NCBI GenBank assembly: GCA_936440205.1
Contig: OW387148.1
Location: 24,855,961 to 24,919,960, forward strand
Direction of reading: 5' to 3'
Source: Lepidonotus clava
Lineage: Eukaryota; Annelida; Polychaeta; Phyllodocida; Polynoidae
Length of the DNA stretch: 64,000 bases
Shown one piece after another: positions 25,001 through 37,000 of the stretch. The translations under genes and the position numbers were made by a program. The number at the start of each line of letters is the position of its first letter. Position 1 is the stretch's first letter. The notes under the pieces were generated by a model, which worked only from the letters and a program-made list of their open reading frames with translations, searched no databases and was not told the DNA's origin.

Positions 25001-28000
25001 CGTTTCTCTTGTGGAGAGTCAAGACTACTCCTGAAAAGACTCCGCCCCCAGCTTATCCTAACTATGCGCATGCCGGGCAGGGATAGGTAGTGCTAAAGAC
25101 AGAGTTAGAATTTTTTATCTCCTTTCTAATAGATCGGGTAAACTTATCAGCTCTGGGTGTCAACCAAGTTTATTGTAGCTTGTTCATCAGGGAATCAGTA
25201 GTCCATGTCCCCCCTCTTCAGCTCAACTGTTGAGTGGAGACCTGGATACTTTTAGCGCCACGACGGCGGTCAAGACTAATTTTCATTCATTTATTTTATT
25301 TTCTTTTCCTCGACGGCGGTCAGCTCTGAAGCCGCTCATTTTCTTTATTAATTTTAATTATTTCTAATTTTTTTTTTTATTAATTTTAATTATTTCTAAT
25401 TTTTTACCCGGGTCGAAACTTGACTTCTTGCCGTTTTGTCTCTGTCCCGATTAAAACTGGTCTAAAAGTGGTCTAAATAATTTAGTCTTGAATTATGGGC
25501 AGTTGTTCATATACTAGTTGTCGTTGGATCCTGACTTTTATGTTAAAGTCAGGATCCTTTGACCTAAGACATACGGTGATCCAGTGGCCATTTACACATA
25601 ACCAAGACGACGGGGCTATTAATAAGGACAGCACCTCGCTCCACCGCCTTGTGAGTTTTCGCTACAGCTTCTCCCCCCCCAGGGATGGCTTATCCCGTCT
25701 GAGGGAGTCGCAATATAGTGAGAGAGAGCCGAGCACCCTGTGAATGTCACCAATTCGCCATTGTCCCGTAACCACATTTCCTTGTGACCTCCGTTATAGC
25801 TCCCAAATAGAGCACGCCTTGTCAGGATTTGCACATATCCTTGCCGCTGCAGCGTGTCTATGCCAGGAGCAAACGAGCCACGTATAAGGTACTCTCGTGT
25901 GCTGTCACAGAGCGTCCCCCCTGAGAATGTTACTAATTATTCTGCGTTCTTATTATATTTTGCCCAAAATTCCCTGAGGAAGAGCTCTTAGTTACACAAA
26001 TATTGGTTTGCTTTATATATTAGTTTTTAGGTAAATTTCTTTCTACTCGTCGATTTTTTTTTGTGATGAAGGGACCGCTTGTCAGGAGCCAATCCACCCG
26101 GGGCATAGTGACTGCCATGGTCGGGCGTCCACCCCAGTGCCCTTCGCAGCGTCGGTGACGCGTAACCCCAACGTCCTGCCTCCTGTCAGGCACCACTGAC
26201 ACCAGGCCTGTGGGCAGGCTCCTGCTGCTTGTGCAACCCCCTCATCTTGGAGAAGAGTATATATGTAAGCATGCTAAAGAATAGACAGTGGCGTTCCCCA
26301 AGTGGCTCCTGTACTGCAGCCCGATCCTAGCGGTAACAACAGCACAGGGGCCAGGTGTAGATGGTACTTGCTTGGGGAAGTTCACTTCGCTCGTTGGGAG
26401 CATTGGTCCCGTTGAGCGCTCTTAGGTTTTATACAGAATTTTGAGTTTTTCTTTTAAAATGCTGAAATTTCGCGACACTAGGATCGGTTCCAAATGGTTC
26501 CCTACTTTAAAAGAGTTGCCAAATCAATAACAATTAGAGTGTTGAGCTAGGCTACCGGGCATGGGACACTCGACTTGAGCGAAATTTAGATAACCCATGG
26601 GTCCATAGAGAGACGGTTGGACCAGCCTACCCGAACTAAGTTTTTCCTGACTGGTGAATCCTTATTGCTCAGGCTAGTCAACAGAACCCTACCTACCCAA
26701 ACAGGTATCGCCCAGCGAACTTCCTGTAACATTTTAGTTTTAGTTTTCGTACCTCTGTGTTATTAATTCACCAATTTTACCTGTACAGTACTAGGTCAGG
26801 TTTTACCACTCGTTACATTGTCATATGATAACTTCATAAACCGTTCCTGGATTTATTTCGGATGTCCCTGGCCTTATTGTCTTTCGTGCAGATCCTGTTC
26901 CGGTCGCTGTTGAGGTGGGCGTGGTCGATCTAGGAGGAGCGTTAGGCATTGTTCCTTGTCCCAACACCGGTTGAGGCCAGTCCGCTCCGACATCGGACCA
27001 CCCTGCGTCGATGAGGCGAGGTACTCCCATGGGTACAGGAGTGGCTAGCCCCGAGGAATATCTCAGTAGTCTGGCCCTGGTATTGTATTTTAAGTTACTC
27101 ATCATCAGACGGGCGAGTTTTTTAGATACCCTCAGGGTGTCGGGTAGTGGCACCTTAGATGGGTGCTGTCCAGGTCTAGTTGCTGCTCCCATCAGCTGCG
27201 CCCCCCAGGTTACCGTCAGAGTATACTTCAGACACAGCTGGGTCACCAGTAGATCCCTAATGAGCACATAGCCTTCAGTATAAGTGTGGTCTGAAGGCAT
27301 AGCCAGTTCGCCTAGGAAGATTGTTTCTATCATATGTGGATTGGCAAACTGTACGTACAACCCATCCACAGTTTTTCCTCTAATATTTCTCCACTTTCGC
27401 CACACGAGGACCACTATGGCGATGACGAGTACTGCCAGTAATATAGCAAGTACTGCCACCGCAGTGGGGTTAGCGGTCGTGTCCGGGCATCCAGTTAGTT
27501 CCTTTTCACTGCGCAGCAGCTCCTCCGGGTCCGCCGCCTCCAAGGCCATGGCCCGAGGTAAAGTCATGGTTAGTCCGGCCAGGGCAGCCTTGCCTTGGTG
27601 GTTCCGCCAGCACTTCCAGAGAACACATCCAATAATTGTCACAGCTACCACTATGCAAAAGATGGTGAGGAGACCAAAACCGCCTCCGAAGTTGCCTATA
27701 GAGAACCACGGGGCGTGTTTCTCTACCTCATAACGGTCAGTCGCTTTCTTGATACCCTTGGCCAAGTCTTTACGGTGTTTTTGTATTCGTTTGGCCAGGG
27801 AGGTTACAGGTATTTTGGCCTTCAGGCTTTCCTCGATTTCCAGCAGGTCTTTCCTAATTGTTTCAGGGATAGGGTCTGATTCTAACATAGTGGGTTCGTT
27901 TTTGGACGTCGTGAAATTCATGTCCCACCCCTTCACACGACTTGCTGCTTCCAACAGGTCATTATGTGGGTACACAACCGTGGTGATCCTGGTGTGCTTG

Positions 28001-31000
28001 TCACAATTTCGCAAGCTATACGGTATCCATGCTCCTTGTGTTTGGAATGCACAGTCGCATTCCACCTGAACCCTTGCATAATTTTCTATGTTCACACCGA
28101 CCGCAGGCTGGTTTCTGCAAATCATTTGGCCTCGGGTGTCGGCGCTGACCACTAGCATATCTCCGTCGTCTAGATACACTGCCATCTCTCCGAAGTCTGC
28201 TTCCAGTAGATAGTCCAGTTCACATTTTTCTTGGATCGCTAGGTCGTCGCGCCTCAGTAGCGCAGCAGTGCAGGTGTTGTCTGTAATCTTTTTCATATAA
28301 GGTAGGTCCTTACAGAGCGTGATGGTCTGTCCATAACAACCTGACCAACTGCCACTAGCCAATGGTACGTAATACTGGCGGGACATGGACATGGCGACAC
28401 TTTTGGGTAGATTAACAATTTGGAGAGCGTCCTTCTTAAGTCGTCCCCTAACCGTCACTGGCACAGGAAAAGTTAGTACTTCGTAGACCCGGAACAAATG
28501 TTCATCAGCCACCACAGGCACCCTTACATACACTATAAATTCCTGAGTTGTTTCATTGAATTTGAACGAAGGTTGACTGTTCTCGTAATAGAAGGAAGGA
28601 TCTGTGAACGCGACATGGAACCTGGGGTGGATCCCCTTCAGATATCTGTTCACTTCCTGGATCGCTCCGACCATATATTGGCGGGGTACCAAGTCCATAG
28701 TCAGCTGGCCCCGCGTCAGGCGCTGTACACCTTTCCTGAACACGCGAGTCTGCTCTACCATTAGTTGAAGATACACCATCTCTCCTAACTTGTCTTCCAG
28801 AGCGACCGGTATCATATTCAGGTACAGTTCCATCCAATCCACCTTATGTTGCACGAGTTTCAACCTTCGGCGAGTCGTGTTGTGTGCCTTATTTAGTGAT
28901 CTTAGATTGTCCAGTAGGCCTATCACGACATGGTTAACCTTTTCGACAGCCTCGTCATGTTTTTCATTCATCAGAGCCAAGTCTTCGATCATTTGGCTCG
29001 AAGACTCCTGCAATACTCTAATCAATTCTCTGTTATATTTGACATCAGCCGCCAGTCCTTGATTCCAAGAGGTTGGAAGCGGAAAGGTCGGCCATCCTGG
29101 ATCGTCCAGCATTGTGGGCAACTTCTTCATTCTCTTAACCCTTCCACCTGGATTTAATTCCGACTCTTGATTTTGAAGGTCTTGTTGAGTGTTCTTTATT
29201 AGGGAACTTAAGGTTTCATTAAGAACTTCTCGGTACCGACCCTTAAGTGCCTGTGACGTCTGATCCATCCAACTGACCAGCGACCTGATATGGTAGCAGG
29301 CCCGATCAAGGGCGTCTCCTCCTTGTAGATATCGGTGACAGACCTGGCCAAAGGTAGCCTTGTTGAAGGAGCGTCTCCTTGGGATAGTGATTAGGAAGCC
29401 TTGTCGGACGTGTGTTATATCCGCGGTGGACATTAACTTTCCTGGTTTTAACACTACTCCATATTGTTCTAAAGCTATCACTTCAGCGTTAGGGGCTAGC
29501 CCTTCAGGTGGGCTGGAGTCGTTATGCACTCCCCTAATGCCCCCTATTATAGCTAATACGAACAGCACTAGCCACTTCATTGTCTTTGTTTTGGCCTTAG
29601 CGATAGTTTGAGAAAGTTAATTTTGCAGTTTATCTAAAACATGTTCACAGCAAAGTTACCTTATTTTTCTGCGCACTACTATCATCCATGCGCCGAAAAA
29701 TGCTCTCCTCTCGGGCTTCCTGGTCTGTTTAGTTTGGGACATGCTCGTAGAGGTTTTGCCCGTTTTCATTTACCACTCGCCTGATGATCCCGCTCTCGTC
29801 CTTGGTGACCGTGATCCTCAAGCCTCTCATACGTTCGCAGGACGAGGGGCGCATTGCTCTGAGGGGTCTTGGCCTAGTAGGTTCCAGTCCGAAACGGCCC
29901 CCGTTGGATCGTACGACGGTTGGCTCGAGGGGTATGGGTTCGGTACCTGTGGTTGGTTTGTCGCTGGGAGTGGACTCGGCCACAGTGGGCCCCCCGGCTG
30001 GTTGGTTGGCGTCCACTGCTGCTGGTTCCATAGCAGTGGTGAGGGATTGGCGTTGCAGCTCGTTGTCAAGCTGCTCAAGTCTAAACAAGCGGGGTCCGCA
30101 GGCTGCAAGTGGTGGAGGAGGGGAGCTCCCGCTGGCCCGTTCCCCACCGGTGGGGTTGGCGCGTGTTGAACGGGTGCTACCTCCACTTTTAGTCCTGGAG
30201 CGGCGACGGTTAGCTGTTCCCCTCCCGATCGCCTTTCCAGAGTGGGCAGAGGTCGGCCGCCTCGTGTTGTTTGTAGGCTGGTACTTTCCTTGACGCATTT
30301 AGAGTTTTGTGTGGTCCTTTGCATGAAAGGAGCTATCTGAGTTTTAATCTCAGCTAACTGTTTGTTTGATTTTGGCACATCCAGTCCTACTCTTCTCCTA
30401 ATTTCGTCAACAGTCTCGAATAGTTGGAACAGTGGTTGCGTAAGGTCCCAGAACCAGCCGGCCTGTATCTGCACTGGTTGGTTGACCGCTTCCTCCTTCT
30501 GAACCGGCTTGGCCAACGCCGTTAGCCTTGGCTCGGGCTCCGAGTCACTCACCTCAGATAAATTGTAGAAGTCTTTATCTGCGGTCTTCTTTTTGGCTGG
30601 AGCCGATTTAGCGGACCTCTTGGCTCCGCCTGTGGTCGTTCTGGTGGGCCGCCGGGCTGGTGTCCTTGGCTTCTTCCGGGCAATCCCGGCGTCGGTCGAG
30701 TCCGGACGGACACCGCCCCGGCCCGGCCAACTCCACCGCCTAAGGGTCTGAGCCGGTTGTTTCTTAGCACTCTCCTTCTCGACTGCCTTTTCTTTCATTT
30801 GGTAAAATCCTAAAAGAATGGCCCAACGAACCTTCCCTTGGTAGGCAGCGCCCTCAGGGTGGGCCGGCTAATCCGTTTCCTTCTCAGGGGGACGATAATC
30901 CTTCCCTCCGTGTCCGCAGGGAAAGTAGTGGTTCCCTTTGGATTGCTATGTGGCCGGAGGGCTAGACAGTTCCCCATGAGTCGGTGGATCAGTGTCCCAG

Positions 31001-34000
31001 CTAAGTTCTCTTTCTGCTCCTTCCAGGAGAAGTCGGAGGTTGAACAACTTTCTATCTCCAACTTCTGTTCAGAGATAGAATCAATTTCTATCCCCGCCTC
31101 CTCCCAAGCTGGGTTGCGCGTACAATCACCTGCAGCAGAGGTGACCGTCTAGGAGCAGAGTTGCGGACCGACTGGTGGATCGGCGCGGATCCCACGAAAT
31201 TATAACCGATCCGCTTGTCCATGCCGTCTCCATATTTGGAGCTGTATCTTGTTTCAGGTGGGGGGGAACGCTTGCATCCGGTCCCAAGAGATGACGCCCA
31301 ACCACTGGCATCTCTCTTGGCGTGCGCACCCTCCCTTTCTGCCACGCCCCCTGGGCGCGGCAAGGTGGCCGTGAGGTAGACCACCTGTTCCATTAGCGCT
31401 GATGCTAACGGTGCCGCTCCGCCGAATCTTTATTTTCACAGGGCGGCTAAATTTCCTGCATTAATCATCCATGTCGTCGCTCTCTCCGCCGTTGGACAGA
31501 GCGACGTAGTTAGGGCGGCGGTTCCGACGTAGGTTATAGCCACCTTTCGTCGGGACATGGTCCTTTACTGTTTTTCCTGGGCTCTGTTCCGACGTATCCA
31601 AGATCGGCACATCACCGCAGGGTAATTTTATGGGCTTGTTGTTGCCTGGAGGGGTTCTCCCCTCCAACGGCTGGCTTTTGCCCCTTCGTTTAGCTCGTTT
31701 GCGTTTCCTCTGTCCATTTGCGCCAGCTGTTCCCCGTTCACAGGCGGCTTTATTAGGAACAAAGGATAAGTTTGTGGACAGCGCGGTGTCCGCACTGGTG
31801 CCCTGACCATCAGTGATTTGCCCATCCGTTTCTGCTAAATCAGTGGGACTTGGGCCAGGTTTTTGTGTAGGTACCTTCCTGGTCATAGGAACTGCATCAT
31901 GCTCACGGGGACCGGTCGTTCCCGTTGAGTTTTCAGTCTCAGCACCCCTTATTTCGCCATCTTCCTCAGCGATTTCACCCGTCGGAGTGTGATGCAATTC
32001 AGGGTTTCGGTCAGGATCTGCCCCTTTTGAGTTAGTGATTTTCGCTTCTCTCACCAGTTTGGGAATATTATGAGGGACAGCGGGAGACCAGGGCCCACGT
32101 GCAGGTTTGAGTTTTGAAATGTTTACTAGATGTGGGACCTGTTTTCCAGTTTTTAAAGACACTAGTCTAACAAGGTGGTCTCCTTTTGTTTCAATTACCC
32201 TGAATGGCCCCGTATACCTGTTTGAGAACTTAGACGCTTTATTTTCACTAGCTAAAGGGTCGTACATGTATACCATATCACCTTCGTACATCTGAGTGGG
32301 CCGCGCCCGCTCGTCAATTCGCAGCCTCAGATCTTTTTCGTAGTTTTGAACTACTCTTTCAGCCATATTCCTAAACATAGCAATATTATCCTTGGTTTGC
32401 ATGAAAAACTCGCAGTCGTTCAGCGTTTCAGGAATTGTTCCTTGCTCAGGCATTCCCATACTGATTGGATCTCTGCCAAACAGCAGGGTGTGCGGGCTGT
32501 ATCCCGACCGTACACTGATTGTGGATCTAACTGTCCATAATGCAATGGGAAGTAGATCGACCCAGTTACAGTGATCGTCAGGGATATAATAAGCAATCAG
32601 GTTTTCAATGGTTTTATGTAGTCTCTCTACTCGAGCGTTGCCAGTCGGCATTCGCCCGGTAGTGAACGTTTGCTTGCACGCTAGTCGTGTGGTGATTTCC
32701 CTGAATAGCCCTGAGAGGAAGGCCGCCCCCCGGTCTGTGTGCAGGCGGTTTACCCGCCCATACCGACACACTATTCCGGTTAGGAAACAGTTAGCCGCGG
32801 TCTGCGCGGTGGAGTCTTTAGTGGTGAAAGCCTCCGGCCAACCTGTTAGTAGGTCTATGAAGGTCATGATATATTTTGATCCATCCCTAGCCTTCTTTAG
32901 CGGCCCGATGAAATCACACTGTACTACCTCAAAGGGTCGGGTTGGTCTCTCCCAAGACTTAGCTAAGGCCTTGAAATGTGGGGCCCGTCTCCTTAGAGAA
33001 CAGGTCTCACAAGCTTTTACATAGTCTACGATGTCGGCGTTCATGTTCCGCCAGTAGAATTTATCAGAGATTTTGGTAGTGAGGTTACTGATCCCTACAT
33101 GTCCCCCAGCTAAGATGTCATTATGTAACAGTCTCAGGACTTTGGGAATTAACCTACCTGGAACTATCATTCTGGGTTTTAGTCTGACCAGTTGGTCTTG
33201 GTGCTTGTTATACCTTTTGATGTTGAACCTACATAGTACTCCCGGTGCCACCATTCCCACAAAATCGGCTTGGTCCATTATTCGCCTAGCTTCAATGGGA
33301 TCTGTCGGTAGGTCTCCGTCCTGCAAGTAGTCTATCAATTGCGCGCACTCTGCATCTTGGAGTTGCGCGTTTAATACCGTAGCCACAGAAAGCTCTTCCT
33401 CCTGAATTTCGGCCTCAAATAACTCACATCCCACAGCGGGTTCATATTCCTCACCTGGGACATGCTCATGATAGACTCTAGACAAATAGTCCGGTAGAAA
33501 ATGAGTCGCTCCTGGCTCATATATGATTTCAAAATCAAAATCTGATAACGCTAAAGCCCACCGTCTCAGCCGGGCTGACGGGGCTTTGTAGGCACTCTGT
33601 AGCAGGGGAATCAACGGTTTGTGATCAGTCACTATTGTGATTTTAGCTCCCTGCAACATGTCCTCATAGTTCTTAATGCCTTTAATTACTGCCAGAGCCT
33701 CCTTTTCTGTTACCGAATAATTTAATTCGGCGTCCCGGAGAGTACATCCCCAGAAAGCAACCGGACGATAGATTTCATCTAGTTTGTGACAAACCGCTGC
33801 ACCGCACGCGGCGTCTGATGCCGCTTGATCCCTTCGGTTTTCCCCTATGTCATTAGACATAGTGGATTGCAACCTGAGCTGGGATCCTTTCCAGCCATAA
33901 GGCTCTCTCTGCTTCCCAGAATGTTCTTTTCAAACCTGATGTTTTCTGATCACAGAGAGCATGGCTCAACCATAACCTACGCTAATCCAAGAAATGAGGT

Positions 34001-37000
34001 CTTGAATAGGCATGTTTAGCTTTACCATGGCCTGACTGTACATTGAGCCCTCTCCGACGCCGATAGGTTGCAACAACTCTACCAGTCCGACAGAGACGAC
34101 CGGCCAGTGACCCAGTCGATAGCGATTACCGGTCCCAAGTCACCCTGGGTGGTCACCGACGGTCTGATCCAGGTGAATCGTGCAAACCCACACTGAACTT
34201 TGACCGTTTTCACTGGCCTTGCCTGTTCACTCCTGAATGATGGAACTACTGTCAGGAGCTAGGTGAGGTCTGTCGACCCCGTACCACGCACGTACCACTT
34301 ACAGGTGGCCGAAAACGAAACCACCGGCAGCCCGATATGTGCGCCGACTAGACGGTACCACAGTAGGATGTTGATTCATCCTTCGCTAGACACGGGGGCC
34401 TTCAGTACTTCTCTCCCCTGCACTATATCTACTAGTTTAACGTGTCCCCGGACCCTTGCGAGCCCACTGCCGCCTGTTACTGACTACCCGTTGAGGAGCT
34501 CATCCCTCTTGGTAGTCAGTTAGTAGATAGAAATGCCCTCCTATATCTGGATGAATTAGTAAGGGTGGCGAGGTCAGCAATTTCTTTAACTGTTGAAACG
34601 CTTCCTCGCAGGCCTCTGTCCACTCAAAATAGACTTCTTTCTTTAGCAGCCGGTTTAAAGGCTTTGCTAGATCAGCGAAATTAGGGACAAACGATCGGTA
34701 GTAGTTACACAGTCCCAGAAATGATTTAATGGTTTTCACATTATGTGGACGGTTAAAGGCTGTGATCTTTTCTGTGGTTACCCTTTGTGTAGCCACACCT
34801 TCCGCGTTTACTACGTGGCCGAGGAAATTGATTTCACTACGGCACCACTCACACTTTGACGGTTTCAGTTTGAGATTAGCTCTCGCCAAAGCTTGGAGAA
34901 CCACCTCAACGCTCGCCAGGTGTTCTTCAAATGTAGTGTCGTAGACAATTACGTCGTCTAAATATGCTAAGCATGTTCTAGGAATCAATCCCTTTAGCGC
35001 TATGGCCATTACCTTGGTAAACTGCCAAGGTGCGCCAACTAAGCCAAATGGTACACGCTTATACTGATACACACCCATCGGGGTTTCAAAAGCGGTATAT
35101 TTTCTACTGTCTTCTTCGATTACGCACTGATGATAGCCGCTCAACAGATCTAAAGCTGTCCACATAGTGGGTTTCTTGTAAGCCATATATAGGAAAAGCG
35201 AGCGAGCCGTGGGCATGGGGAATTTATCTTTAAAAGTGACTTGATTAAGCATGCGAAAGTCTGTACAGAGCCTAGGTTTGCCATCTTTCTTCTGCACTAC
35301 CACCAGCGGGCTTCGCCAAGCCGATTCGCTGGGCTCTATTACACCTATATCTATGAGTTGCCTAACCTGTTCATCGATGATATCCATTTTCTGTGGAGAG
35401 TATCGGTATGGTCTAGAGCTTATTACTCCCTGCGACTCATCCACAATGATTCTCATCGGCGCTATTTCACAGTGACCTAACTCTTCCATTGAGAACGCTA
35501 GTGCATTTCTATTGTTATTTAGCATTTGCCTAAACCTTACCTGTTGTTCTTCGTTTAAGCACGACTCGGTCAGATCTATTTTACTTACATTCTCATCCAT
35601 TTTACCTCGGGATTTCTCCTCAGAGGTTTGGCTTTCCATTTGCACTGCGTCTTTCATTACTTCTACAGAAATCCTACAGATGGACATTGGGGTCTCTGTT
35701 TTAGTTAGATAACACAAGTCTAGGAACTCCTCTATCTGATTTTGGTTTACCTCAGGCACTGCGCATTCTTCCGCAAAAGCTAATACTTCCTGGGGAGTGA
35801 TTTCTTGCATTTCATCTAGCGGATTCATGACTTTGATCCACCACTGGCTTCCCACCGTGTTCACGCACCCCTCCACTAGGACTGGTGCGGTTACCGCCGG
35901 TGCGCAGTAAGCTACCGGTGAGTCTAATCCCAGCGGCTCTCGAGTGGTTACCGGTATGATGCATTCATTTCCCGGCGGGATTTTCACTGTTTCTTTGCTA
36001 ACTATAGGGTTTCCACAAAACACTTCTATCTTTGCGCCTGGTAGAGATAAATCTGATCGAAGCACTGTTAATAAGTTTCTTCCGATTACTATTAGGTGAC
36101 ATAGATCGTCCACTATGTTGAAATCATAGCAGACCACCGATCCCTGGATTGAAAACTTACATCTAATTTGTTCTAGTATTACTTGAGACGAGTTGTCTGC
36201 CAAACTGATGTTTCCTTTCGATACCTTCCATTCATCTAAAATGCATTGTTTAGGGATCTGTCGTTTACAATGGGTGGACATGAAGCAATCGCTCGCTCCT
36301 GTGTCTACTAAAGATCTAACCTCCTTCTGATCATCAAATCTTAACGTTAAGAAAAATGCTTCGTCTCCTATCTCTCTCCTAGCCGGTCCGTCCACTGCGC
36401 CTAATTCTATCGTGGGATGAACGGACCCTTCCTCTAGTTTCCCTGATTCTTTTGTTCGGTACCACTGGCTTTGCTATCTTTGTAGATCCGCGGGGGTTTT
36501 TCCCTCAACCTATTCTTTAACCACAAGCACGCTTCTGTAGAGTGACCATGTTGTTGATGAATGATACAAAACTTACTTTCATCAAAAGGCAACCTGGGTC
36601 TCTCTACTTTCTGTTGAGTTGGCAGATTCTTTCCCTTATCTGCCTCTCTGTTCGGGGCGATATTGGATTTAGGCTTCTGATCTGAATTTCTTTCACTTTT
36701 CTGGTTTTCGTACCTATCTTTTCTCTCATAACCTTGCTGTTTAAAGTTACCACCACTCTGGGGAGTCCCGCTTTGCCCTGGCTTTGGTTTCTGAAACCAT
36801 GGAGCGGCCTCCAGTCGGGCCAGCACCACTCCAAACCGTTCTGAGATGGAGTTTAGGGCCGCGGTCTCCTCTGATTCTTGGCTTCCAGCCAGTTCGCTCA
36901 CTGCATTAGATATTTTAGTTCCCCCTTTGCCTTTGTCCAACGATTCTAACCTCGTTGCACAATCCACCGCTTCGGTGAAAGACTTAGGGTCCAGTATGGC

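Noticed and set aside
27284-27733. Plus-strand frames opposite the env-like gene
   Set aside because: They arise opposite the hydrophobic segments of env and lack support.
29741-30293. Plus-strand ORFs of 142 and 169 residues across the accessory region of the giant element
   Set aside because: Composition mirrors the minus-strand frames, with no own domain or start context; treated as shadows.
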